A DNA stretch of 14,152 nt from CAVVVS01 sp963751355 (GCA_963751355.1 CAVVVS010000010.1:1-14152); one strand, 5' to 3'; shown: positions 6,499 through 13,708, numbered from the stretch's first letter. Numbers and translations: made by a program. Notes: a model not told the origin generated them from the sequence alone.

Positions 6499-7227
6499 AT
6501 GTTACACAAAAAATATCTAATAGCGATTATAGGTTTCTCATTAATTATAGCCTTAACTATTCTTAGAGCTTTTTGCCTTATTAATTTTTATTCAGATAGC
6601 ATATTAGCTGTTACCGCACTAATAATACTGTGGTATACATTTGAAACTGCTGAAATAAGAAAATCTGAATATACTATAGCAAAAATTACCGAAGAAAATC
6701 AGATGCGTTTAAAAAATCCCTCTATATATTGTAAAATATTTACTAATCCAAACGATTCAACCGATACAAGAGTTAAACTTTCTAATTTATCAAATTATCC
6801 TGTTGCAGTTAAGCTTAATTGCAATATTAAAATTGAGGGAAATATTATTAACTTTTCTTCAGCATATAATGGTCAGCGGTTTTGGAATTTGCAATATAAT
6901 GAAGTAAAAGAGGGACATTTTAGCTGGTTGGATTTGTTTAAAAGCAAAGGACTAATAACCCAACAAGAGTTGGATGAAATTAGAAAAGAAACAGTAATGT
7001 ATAAAGTGGATAAATCCGAAAATTTATTAAATGATTTAGCCAAAACATCTTTGCCGAAGATATCAATGGACGTTGAAATATTTTGTATAAATGAATTTAA
7101 TTTAACTAGCTATTATCCACCTACTCATTATGATTATGATTACATTAGAAAGGTGTGGATACCGATATTAACATCTGAAAAACCTTATTGGGAATATAAC
7201 GCAAGACCATCATGGACAAACATATAG
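6499..7227 (+). CDS. membrane-anchored protein of unknown function (two N-terminal helices)
   Basis: I do not recognise the family. The 242-residue protein opens with two transmembrane helices at about residues 6-27 (IAIIGFSLIIALTILRAFCL) and 33-48 (SILAVTALIILWYTF). A charged, possibly coiled segment follows (ETAEIRKSEYTIAKITEENQ), then a soluble C-terminal domain with beta-rich stretches (TRVKLSNLSNYPVAVKLNCN) and an aromatic-rich end. This layout, a small membrane anchor plus a cytoplasmic beta-type domain, resembles the protein at 4754, although I see no clear sequence identity. The ATG is 18 bases after the crossover point and has no obvious ribosome site. It is the only gene in its cassette. 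Confidence 0.8.
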   Translation: MLHKKYLIAIIGFSLIIALTILRAFCLINFYSDSILAVTALIILWYTFETAEIRKSEYTIAKITEENQMRLKNPSIYCKIFTNPNDSTDTRVKLSNLSNYPVAVKLNCNIKIEGNIINFSSAYNGQRFWNLQYNEVKEGHFSWLDLFKSKGLITQQELDEIRKETVMYKVDKSENLLNDLAKTSLPKISMDVEIFCINEFNLTSYYPPTHYDYDYIRKVWIPILTSEKPYWEYNARPSWTNI

Positions 7228-7233
7228 CTTAAG

Positions 7234-7622
7234 GCATAACCTGCGCCTGCCAACGACCACATTGAAAAAAGTGCGAAATCGTTCAAAAAACGAATGAAAA
7301 AATTGATGTGATATGATATCACAAAGTAAAATTAATGGTCATTGATTTAATGAATAAAGGCAATGCCTTTATGGGATACTCAACCCGACAGCACCTTCGC
7401 ATTTGGCGCATTACAAGTTTTCAAGAAATCAGTTCCGTTTCAACATTTAGTTTAACTAACTACAAAAAATAATCAGACCAAAAGTTTGGCAAAATCAACT
7501 CGCCTTCGGTGCGTGTGAAAAAATTTACGCACCTCGGCGAGAGTAAAAGAATAAACATTAGGCAGTTGTGCTCTTGCTGCCCGTTAGTTCTGGGCTGCGG
7601 GTTAGGCGCAACGCCGTTAGGC
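7234..7622 (+). other. attC site interrupted by the 132-bp element
   Basis: The extended R'' GGCATAAC (7233-7240) complements its own cassette start GTTATGCC (6481). The left arm CTGCGCCT (7241-7248) is cut by the insert and resumes at 7381 with CAACCCGACAGC. Joined, these pair with GCTGCGGGTTAGGCGCA on the right side. R' is GTTAGGC (7616-7622). An internal hairpin is present: CTCGCC/GGCGAG (7499-7504 with 7536-7541) and GGTGCGT/ACGCACC (7508-7514 with 7527-7533). Without the insert it is 257 bp. Nothing else is seen between the flanking genes. Confidence 0.88.
7249..7380 (+). repeat. attC-embedded 132-bp element, copy 2
   Basis: It begins GCCAACGACCAC and ends GGGATACT, identical to the other two copies. 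Removing it rejoins GCGCCT to CAACCCGAC and restores perfect pairing with the right arm of this attC, so the junctions are defined to within the two-base ambiguity CT. There is no inverted-repeat terminus. The flanking duplication is at most CT. Confidence 0.9.
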
Positions 7623-7682
7623 TGTAAAAAAGTATAATTCTAATTTTTAAATGACATTTCTACTTTATATATGGAGGAAGAA

Positions 7683-8399
7683 ATGAAAAAAATTAAAAAA
7701 ATAATATTCATAATATTATTCATTGAGGTAAATATTTACGGTCAATCATTGTCTATTGGCTTGGGTTCAGATTTACACTTTGTCCAAGGAAAGAATTATT
7801 TTACAAATAACTTGAACAATGCTGGACTATATTTTATAAATGGAGCAGAATCTGAATTTAAAGGATTGAATTTCAACAAGGATTTTGATGTTTCTGTCAA
7901 TTTAAAATATGGATTTAATAATACACCTTTTGATATTATTACCCAGATACATTATATCCCATTTAGAGGAAATCAATCAGTAAATATTTACAATAGTTTG
8001 CTCAATCAAGATATCTTAGATAAAGTTACCACAAAAATTGATATTTGGTCATTCGAGATTGGTGGTAGATATTCTCTGAACATGTGGAAAGTAAAACCAT
8101 ATTTTACAACATCTGTTTTGTTGAATTATTTTGGAGATACTTGGCTTCAATTTGAACATGATAATGATATAAGTGAGTGGCGGAATTATCAAAATGGAAT
8201 GAGATACGGTCTAAGTTTTGGAATAGGATTAGAATATAAAATTATGAATAACATTAATTTTGAAATTGGAACTAACTATAATTATATGAATATATGGAAC
8301 CGAAGAGGTGCCAATCCAATTGACAAGATACACCCATCAACAGAAGAGAAAATGAACACTTTGAGTATTGCATTGAGCTTTTATTATGTGATTCTTTAA
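7683..8399 (+). CDS. outer-membrane beta-barrel protein with signal peptide
   Basis: This is a predicted secreted barrel of 238 residues. A lysine-rich start (MKKIKK) and hydrophobic core (IIFIILFIEV) end at NIYG, followed by Q21-S, a typical FCB-group signal peptidase site. The mature part has alternating amphipathic strands (LSIGLGSDLHF, FDVSVNLKYGF, IWSFEIGGRYSL, MRYGLSFGIGLEYKI, INFEIGTNYNYM) and a closing strand LSIALSFYYVIL with an aromatic/hydrophobic end, as expected for insertion by the BAM machinery. I chose ATG 7683 because GGAGGA (7673-7678) lies four bases upstream. The in-frame ATG at 7671 would add four acidic residues before the signal peptide and has no ribosome site. The role is unknown; the OmpW/OprF-like porin size class is only a comparison. 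Confidence 0.85.
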   Translation: MKKIKKIIFIILFIEVNIYGQSLSIGLGSDLHFVQGKNYFTNNLNNAGLYFINGAESEFKGLNFNKDFDVSVNLKYGFNNTPFDIITQIHYIPFRGNQSVNIYNSLLNQDILDKVTTKIDIWSFEIGGRYSLNMWKVKPYFTTSVLLNYFGDTWLQFEHDNDISEWRNYQNGMRYGLSFGIGLEYKIMNNINFEIGTNYNYMNIWNRRGANPIDKIHPSTEEKMNTLSIALSFYYVIL

Positions 8400-8430
8400 A
8401 CTTTTATAATTAAGCTGTTATCAAAAAACA

Positions 8431-8615
8431 GCCTAACATTCGGCTCAACCCGACCGCCTAATCGGTGTGGCTAATTTTAAATTTACAAGTTTTACAAAAT
8501 CGTTAATCATTTTTTATAACAGTAACTTTCTAAAAAACAAAAATAAAATTATCGGCAGTTCAGTGCTAACAAATCCGTTTGTGCTGGGCGGCGGGTTAGC
8601 CTTTAGCCGTTATGC
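8431..8615 (+). other. attC site of the barrel-protein cassette
   Basis: R'' GCCTAAC (8431-8437), preceded by CA, complements its own cassette start GTTAGGCTG at 7616. CGGCTCAACCCGACCGCC pairs with GGGCGGCGGGTTAGCC. R' is GTTATGC (8609-8615). Length is 185 bp. The 63-codon frame across this site (8467-8658) is a shadow of the recombination site. Confidence 0.93.
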
Positions 8616-9362
8616 AAATAAAAAGTATAAAGGTTACAATGCCGATTTTTCCTATTAATCATTTCATCGGTTCCAAGGTTTATCCTATGCAGCATTCATA
8701 TTCGGGTTTTACTTCCTAATTAAAATGAACAAATATCATTAACGTATTTTAGATGGATTAATTCCTTGCTAAAAAAGTTAAATGATTCAGTAAATTATAA
8801 AAGTGCTAAATAACGGATAATGTAAAACAATATTGTTATTCGGGTTTCATTTTCTATTTGTCATTACAAATATTATTATTAGAACCGGTCATATAAATAT
8901 TTTGATAAAACCAAAGTGAATACAACCGGCATCAAAATTAAGGTGCCGTAAAATGCTAAATAAAAAAATATATGTTTGTATTCGTTACAGTTCTTTTTAA
9001 AGTAGTAAAAATAGAAGTGTTCAACAAAACAAATTTGTGTAATTATTCTTGCATAACCATCGGCTGCCAACGACCACATTGAAAAAAGTGCGAAATCGTT
9101 CAAAAAACGAATGAAAAAATTGATGTGATATGATATCACAAAGTAAAATTAATGGTCATTGATTTAATGAATAAAGGCAATGCCTTTATGGGATACTCAA
9201 CCCGACCGCCTATGCGGTGCGGCTAATTTTGGATTTACAAGTTTTACAAAATCGTTCGTCATTTTATATATCAGTAACTTTCTAAGAAATAAAATTAATA
9301 ATTATCGGCAGAGCAGTGCTAACAAATCCGTTTGTTCTAGGCGGCGGGTTAGCCTTTAGCCG
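8610..9362 (+). other. gene-less cassette, diverged relative of the 715-bp family
   Basis: This 753-bp cassette (including a 132-bp insert in its attC) has no supported gene. Parts align with the 715-bp cassettes: TGCCGAT near the start; GGTTTTACTT and AAATATCATTAA around 8705-8742; AACCGGCATCAAAA near 8929. Like them it contains two similar units, starting at 8700 and 8838 (138 bases apart), each with ATTCGGGTTT followed by ACAAATAT. A minus-strand 86-codon frame (8879-9139) starts inside the insert and is not convincing. Confidence 0.7.
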
Positions 9363-9368
9363 TTAGCT
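9051..9368 (+). other. attC site interrupted by the 132-bp element
   Basis: R'' GCATAAC (9051-9057) complements its own cassette start at 8609. CATCGGCT (9058-9065) is followed by the insert, and the site resumes at 9198 with CAACCCGACCGCC. The right arm is GGCGGCGGGTTAGCC and R' is GTTAGCT (9362-9368). Without the insert it is 186 bp, the same as uninterrupted sites of this class. Confidence 0.9.
9066..9197 (+). repeat. attC-embedded 132-bp element, copy 3
   Basis: It is identical to the copies at 1 and 7249 and lies at the same position (between GGCT and CAACCCGAC) and orientation, but in an attC of a different class. The internal palindrome and the TAAAGGCA/TGCCTTTA hairpin are intact. 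Confidence 0.9.
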
Positions 9369-9391
9369 GTTATTAAAATAATTTAAGAATT

Positions 9392-10609
9392 ATGAAAATA
9401 TTTGCTGAAAAAGATCTTCAAAATTATTTTGAATCAATTGTTAGTTCAATTCGAAATTCAATCGAACAAGAATCGGAAAATTATATCTTAAATGTTAGTG
9501 AAGAAGACTATGTTACTCATCTTCAGTCAAAATTCGAAATTGAAAATATAGAAATTCATTTTAGCGATAAATATGCGACTACATCTGAAAAGATGATATC
9601 TGCGGAGCGCTTTCCTTTGGACTTTAATGTATATAGTGGCAAAAGTTATAAAAAAACTGTGATTGAATATCATATCCCATTCACTGGAAATTCATTTTTA
9701 TTACAATGTTTGCCAAGTACCCGAATTTTATGGACTACAAATGTTATAATAAAAAAAAGTGAAATATGTTTTGATATTGTAAATTTTAGAAATGATCCAC
9801 AGGAAATAGAGAGAGAAGCAGATAGCTATATAAGACCAATCTCACAACAATTAACTAATGTCCAAGGAGAGGTCTTTTCATTTAATTCAAAAATTCGCTC
9901 TATTATTCAACAATCTTTTAATGCAAGAAGAGAAGTCATATTAAAGAAAAATGATTTTCTATCTAAGTTATCTGTACCTATAAAGAAAAATTCCAATGTA
10001 CCCGCAACATTTGCGATCCCATCTCCTAAAACTTCTAAAAAAATTGAAGTTCAGCGACCAAAAGTAACAGAGAAAATATTTAAACCTGAGCCAACATTAG
10101 ATGATTCAACATATAATTCAATACTTGAAATTATTCAAAATGTAGGCAAACAATTTGAACGAATGCCATCAACATATAAAAACAAAGAGGAAGAAGAATT
10201 ACGAGATCATATTTTGCTTTATCTTGAACCAAATTTTCAAGGTTCTGCTACGGGTGAGACATTTAATAAAAAAGGTAAAACTGATATTCTTTTAAGATAT
10301 GAAGGTGAGAATGTTTTTATCTCTGAATGTAAATTTTGGAAAGGAGAAAAATCATTTCTGAAAACTATTGATCAATTGCTTAGTTATTTAACTTGGCGAG
10401 ATTCAAAATCATCAATTACTTTATTTGTAAAAAATAAAGATTTTTCTAAAGTCTTAGATATTTTAAAATCAACAATACAAACTCACGATTGTTTTGTGAA
10501 ATATTCAAGCACAAAAGATGAAACTTGGTTTAATTATTTATTCCGTCTGCCAGATGATCAAAATAGGAATATAAAGTTGGCTGTGCAATTATTTCATATT
10601 CCAGAATAA
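9392..10609 (+). CDS. PD-(D/E)XK nuclease-domain protein, candidate defence gene
   Basis: This is a 405-residue protein with no membrane segment. The C-terminal third carries a restriction-endonuclease-like core: an acidic helix KEEEELRDHILLYL (about 265-278), GKTDIL with Asp298, FISECKFW with Glu312-x-Lys314, and a following helix IDQLLSYLTWRD with Gln328. Together these make the D...ExK...Q arrangement of metal-dependent nucleases. Residues 1-190 are an unrecognised domain of mixed helix and strand. Residues 200-235 form a Pro/Lys-rich linker. It would cleave nucleic acid in the cytoplasm; the target is unknown. The start lies 29 bases after the crossover point and no strong ribosome site is seen. 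It stands alone in its cassette, so it would have to act as a single-gene system. A role in phage defence is inferred from the domain and the integron setting. Confidence 0.82.
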   Translation: MKIFAEKDLQNYFESIVSSIRNSIEQESENYILNVSEEDYVTHLQSKFEIENIEIHFSDKYATTSEKMISAERFPLDFNVYSGKSYKKTVIEYHIPFTGNSFLLQCLPSTRILWTTNVIIKKSEICFDIVNFRNDPQEIEREADSYIRPISQQLTNVQGEVFSFNSKIRSIIQQSFNARREVILKKNDFLSKLSVPIKKNSNVPATFAIPSPKTSKKIEVQRPKVTEKIFKPEPTLDDSTYNSILEIIQNVGKQFERMPSTYKNKEEEELRDHILLYLEPNFQGSATGETFNKKGKTDILLRYEGENVFISECKFWKGEKSFLKTIDQLLSYLTWRDSKSSITLFVKNKDFSKVLDILKSTIQTHDCFVKYSSTKDETWFNYLFRLPDDQNRNIKLAVQLFHIPE

Positions 10610-10611
10610 AC

Positions 10612-10796
10612 AGCTAACATTCGGCTCAACCCGACCGCCTTTTCGGTACGGCTAATTTTGTATTTTTAATATTTCAAAATCGTTTGGCATTTTAATTAGC
10701 AGTAACTTTCTAAGAAACAAAAATAAAAATTATCGGCAGAGAAGTGCTAACAAATCCGTTTGTTCTGGGCGGCGGGTTAGCCTTTAGTCGTTATGC
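10612..10796 (+). other. attC site of the nuclease-domain cassette
   Basis: R'' AGCTAAC (10612-10618) is the exact complement of this cassette's own start GTTAGCT (9362) and differs from the R' at the right end, GTTATGC (10790-10796). CGGCTCAACCCGACCGCC pairs with GGGCGGCGGGTTAGCC. Length is 185 bp, beginning two bases after the stop codon. Confidence 0.93.
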
Positions 10797-11505
10797 ATAT
10801 AAAATAACAATGCTATTAATAAATAAAAAAAACTTTGTTCAAAATTTACTTTCTGTTAACAAAGCAATCATTTCTTTCTAAAAAAAGTTTATTGCCGATA
10901 AACTTTGTTTTGTTCTTCAAAGTTTGTCGTAGGTTCTGAAAGCTATTTATGGATTATTGCTGTTCTGGTTTTACTTGTTGATTGAGTTGGTCAAATATCA
11001 TTAAAATATTATAAATGGATTTATTTCAAGTAAACTTATTTGTATCAAATAAATTCCAATATTTCATTTTAAATTAGTTTGAAAAAGTAAATTCAACATA
11101 GTTGTTCGTGTTTTACTCTTTAACCTAAAGAATCAAATATTATAATTAGACTTGGGTACATAATCATTTCGGTAAATTCAAAGTAAATAAAACCGGCATC
11201 AAAACTAAGTTTTTAAGAAAATGAATAAGGGATTATTAAAAATCAGCTAATCGTTTTTTATTAATCGAACCAATAAATCAAAACAAAAAAATTTACTCTT
11301 TAAAAAAGTTTTCCAAATGCATTGCATAACAAGCAGCTCAAACCGACAGCCATTGCGGTGCGGCTGAATTGATAAATTAGTGTTTTGATTAATCGTTCGG
11401 CAAATTTGTTCTACTATTATTTTCTAATTAACAAAATCGTAAATTAACGGCAGTAAAGTTCTAACCAGTCTGTTTGTTTTGGGCTGCGGCTTAGCTGCCA
11501 CAACG
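10791..11505 (+). repeat. gene-less 715-bp integron cassette, copy 3
   Basis: Nearly identical to 3310-4024, including the start sequence that distinguishes copy 1 from copy 2. It differs by single bases (for example ATAGTTGTTCG for ATAGCTGTTCG, and CTAACCAG for CTAAACAG in the attC). It lies about 6 kb from the tandem pair, so the cassette has moved within the array. No coding sequence is supported. Confidence 0.88.
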
Positions 11506-11511
11506 TTATGT
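11324..11511 (+). other. attC site of gene-less cassette copy 3
   Basis: R'' is GCATAAC (11324-11330) and the terminal R' is GTTATGT (11505-11511), which belongs to the next cassette. The inner arms CAGCTCAAACCGACAGCC and GGGCTGCGGCTTAGCTG pair. Length is 188 bp. Confidence 0.92.
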
Positions 11512-11536
11512 GCTTTAAATTATTTTGGAGTAGAGT

Positions 11537-12601
11537 ATGAAATTTTCACCAAACTATGTTTTGTATTATCCAACAATTGAATTTTCTGATTATGAATGGT
11601 TGTGGACTGCCTCTTTAGTATGGGACAAAATATATCGCATTGTTCCAGAATCATATGAATTGAATGATTGTGAAAATGTTCAAAGATTATCAGAGGATGG
11701 AGAAATTGGAGAGATGATTAATCCCTCAAAATATGTAGAAGATGCAAGTAAAGAATTTTTATCTAAGATTAAAACTTCCGAATGGGATGCAATTACATTA
11801 GATGATCAGCAATTAGATCAAGAATACATTTTTCTTCATAAAGAAAAGGTAGATGTAATGCTAAAATCGATATTGTTAGAAAAATATAAAGACGATTATG
11901 ATTGGATAAAAATTCCAAGAAGTTTGGCGGCTTGTTATATGACATACTTAGCAAGAAGAATTGCTGACAATAATAACCTCAGTCTAATTTCAGATTCTAT
12001 TTCTGCATATACTGCCTCAACCTATTTCCAATATGATGGGAAAATTGAAGTGGTACCTTTTGAAGATAAATATCAACTTAGTGCAATCGTCCTACAAGAT
12101 TATATTCCCGAGAATATTCTTGATGTAACGCCTCAAAAAATCTTGGAATTCCGAAGGAAGTATAAAGATGAGCGACAAAATTTTGTGGCAGCTATGAAAA
12201 TTGCCGCGGAAAAAATATCAGAATGTGATGATCCTAAAATTGTCGAGGATCTTATTAAAGATCTAAAGAAAGACATAGAAAAAGCTATCGAGGATTATAA
12301 AAAAAGTATGAGCTTGTTTAATGTGAAATCTTGGAGTGGGATGAAGGTCTTATCTTTTCCAATTGCCACAAGTCTGTTTGAAAAATTAAATACCCTGGAT
12401 CCAAATTTAGCTTCTTATTTAACACCAATAGGGTTAGGCTTAGGTTTATACTTTGGAATTAGAGAACGAAATCAAAAAGTAAAAAAATTATCTAAGGAAT
12501 CAGATTTCTCTTATTTAAGTCACCTGAAAAAGGATTTACCCGACATCAGAATTTTTGGTACTTCCTTTTATAGAGAAATGGATGATTTTATAAATGATTA
12601 G
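11537..12601 (+). CDS. DUF6236-like protein, function unknown
   Basis: The 354-residue protein opens with VLYYPTIEFSDYEWLWTASL followed by VWDKIYRIVPESY. This resembles the N-terminal signature of DUF6236 proteins (a YYP start, then a W-DK-RIVP segment), a family of unknown function scattered in mobile and accessory regions. Residues 205-258 are long, charged and probably coiled (RRKYKDERQNFVAAMKIAAE, then IKDLKKDIEKAIEDYKKSM). Residues 291-308 (LASYLTPIGLGLGLYFGI) are hydrophobic and Gly-rich, possibly a membrane-interacting or buried helix. There is no signal peptide. GGAG at 11525-11528, eight bases before the ATG, supports the start. The stop codon sits directly against the attC. The family assignment is from memory of the motif and needs a profile search. 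Confidence 0.82.
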   Translation: MKFSPNYVLYYPTIEFSDYEWLWTASLVWDKIYRIVPESYELNDCENVQRLSEDGEIGEMINPSKYVEDASKEFLSKIKTSEWDAITLDDQQLDQEYIFLHKEKVDVMLKSILLEKYKDDYDWIKIPRSLAACYMTYLARRIADNNNLSLISDSISAYTASTYFQYDGKIEVVPFEDKYQLSAIVLQDYIPENILDVTPQKILEFRRKYKDERQNFVAAMKIAAEKISECDDPKIVEDLIKDLKKDIEKAIEDYKKSMSLFNVKSWSGMKVLSFPIATSLFEKLNTLDPNLASYLTPIGLGLGLYFGIRERNQKVKKLSKESDFSYLSHLKKDLPDIRIFGTSFYREMDDFIND

Positions 12602-12602
12602 C

Positions 12603-12830
12603 ACATAACAAGTGCTTCAACCCGACAGCGTTTTCGCATTCGGCATTTTTATAATTTTAATGTTGGTCGTTCCGTTTCGGCTAACTTGTTCAAGGTGTTC
12701 ATACTAAATTAATTAACTTGCAAACCGTGCTTGCGAAGAAAGATAAGCACGGTTTGCTAAATCTTTGGCAGTTGTAGTTTCATTCGGCAGTCTTGTTATG
12801 GGCTGCGGGTTAAGCACAACGCCGTTAGGG
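12603..12830 (+). other. attC site of the DUF6236-like cassette (long class)
   Basis: The extended R'' GCACATAAC (12601-12609) complements its own start GTTATGTGC (11505). TTCAACCCGACAGCG pairs with the GGGCTGCGGGTTAAGC arm. R' is GTTAGGG (12824-12830). An extra 13-bp perfect hairpin is present: GCAAACCGTGCTT (12720-12732) with AAGCACGGTTTGC (12745-12757). Length is 228 bp. The stretch between the flanking genes holds this site and the next promoter. Confidence 0.92.
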
Positions 12831-12843
12831 CATAAAAATCAAG

Positions 12844-12875
12844 TTTGCAAAAGTTCACAATAAGTGTTAACTTTG
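12844..12875 (+). promoter_or_regulatory. Bacteroidota-type promoter for the second HigBA module
   Basis: TTTG (12844-12847), a 20-base spacer, then TAACTTTG (12868-12875) match the -33 TTTG and -7 TAnnTTTG elements used by Bacteroidota primary sigma factors. The second element ends four bases before the ATG at 12880, so transcription would begin at or very near the start codon and give a leaderless or nearly leaderless toxin mRNA. It lies inside the cassette, so the module would carry its own promoter. Confidence 0.55.
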
Positions 12876-12879
12876 TCCT

Positions 12880-13233
12880 ATGAAGAAAATAATTTTTTAT
12901 AAGAATTCAAGAGGTGATTCTCCTGTAGAAGAGTTTTTGAATACATTGACTGATAAGCAAGCCAAGAAAGTAGCATGGGTTTTAAGAATAGTTAGAGATT
13001 TAGACATTGTTCCTAAAGAATACTTTAAAAAATTAGTTGCAACTGGTTTATGGGAAGTTAGAGTTCAAATTGGGAGTAATGCATTAAGAATATTGGGATT
13101 TATTCAAGGAGATAATTTTATTGTGTTAACCAATGGATTTCAAAAGAAAACTCAAAAGACACCCCAAAAAGAAATTAAGCTTGCAGAACAAAGAATGAAA
13201 GAATATTTAAGTAGGAGTAAAAGTAATGGATGA
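12880..13233 (+). CDS. higB: RelE/HigB-type toxin (phage Gp49-like family)
   Basis: The 117-residue protein is of the Gp49-like/RelE superfamily, ribosome-dependent or free mRNA interferases. Marks are KKIIFYKNSRGDSPVEEFLN, the central LRIVRDLDIVPKEYFKKL, GLWEVRVQIGSNALRILGF, VLTNGFQKKTQKTPQKEIKL and AEQRMKEYL, a very regular family pattern (LWE.R...G....R.L, then L..GF.KK....P..EI..A). It is unrelated at the sequence level to the HigB at 2303. The stop TGA overlaps the start of the antitoxin gene by eight bases, indicating translational coupling. It is 56 bases into its cassette, downstream of a promoter. Confidence in the family is high. Confidence 0.93.
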   Translation: MKKIIFYKNSRGDSPVEEFLNTLTDKQAKKVAWVLRIVRDLDIVPKEYFKKLVATGLWEVRVQIGSNALRILGFIQGDNFIVLTNGFQKKTQKTPQKEIKLAEQRMKEYLSRSKSNG

Positions 13234-13501
13234 TTTAGAAATATATATTGAAAAAAGAAAAGCAAAAAGCAAAAAGTTTGCAAAAGATTTTGAAGCTGGT
13301 TATGAGAACTTCAAGATAGGTGTAGCATTACGAAAAGCAAGAGAAGAAGCTGGAATAACACAAGAAGAACTTGCCCGGAAATTGAAAACAAAAAAATCTG
13401 CAATATCCAGAATAGAAAACCATTCCGAAGATATAAGAATATCCACATTAAAAAACTATCTTGAAGCAATTGGGAAAAAGCTTCAATTAAATATAAGATA
13501 G
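13226..13501 (+). CDS. higA: HigA-type XRE helix-turn-helix antitoxin
   Basis: This 91-residue partner of the Gp49-like toxin is predicted to neutralise it and repress the operon. A charged N-terminal segment (EIYIEKRKAKSKKFAKDFEA) precedes an XRE helix-turn-helix at about residues 31-85: VALRKAREEAGITQEELARK, LKTKKSAISRIENH, RISTLKNYLEAIGKKLQLNI. The recognition helix reads KKSAISRIEN. The ATG overlaps the toxin gene's stop (ATGGATGA at 13225-13233 region), and AGTAGGAG about 9-16 bases upstream inside the toxin gene could serve as the ribosome site. It is the last gene of the cassette. Confidence 0.93.
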   Translation: MDDLEIYIEKRKAKSKKFAKDFEAGYENFKIGVALRKAREEAGITQEELARKLKTKKSAISRIENHSEDIRISTLKNYLEAIGKKLQLNIR

Positions 13502-13522
13502 CAAGCCATAGTTTAACATGTG

Positions 13523-13708
13523 CCCTAACATTCGGCTCAACCCGACAGCGAACTCGCGCTCGGCGAATTCGGGATTTTTAAATTTCTTCTCCCGTTTCAG
13601 CATTTTTGTTCAACGTAGCAGTGCTAAAAAATAAATACAAATTATCGGCAGAAAAGTTCTAACCAGTGCGTTTGTTATGGGCGGCGGGTTAGCCTTTTAG
13701 CGTTATAC
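13523..13708 (+). other. attC site of the second HigBA cassette
   Basis: The extended R'' TGCCCTAAC (13521-13529) complements its own start GTTAGGGCA (12824). CGGCTCAACCCGACAGCG pairs with GGGCGGCGGGTTAGCC. R' is GTTATAC (13702-13708), which opens the last cassette. Length is 186 bp. Confidence 0.92.

Noticed and set aside
8467..8658. 63-codon plus-strand frame
   Set aside because: It lies almost entirely within an attC site, and its apparent conservation comes from the attC consensus.
8879..9139. Minus-strand 86-codon hydrophobic open frame
   Set aside because: It starts within the 132-bp repeat, runs through the attC left arm and has no ribosome site. In the related 715-bp cassettes the corresponding frame is broken by stops, although a short LMPV.FTL stretch is shared. 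Probably chance in AT-rich DNA.
3129..13708. CRISPR array as the source of the regularly spaced repeats
   Set aside because: Repeat units are 185-390 bp, imperfectly palindromic and separated by whole genes. Their R'/R'' pairing identifies them as attC sites.
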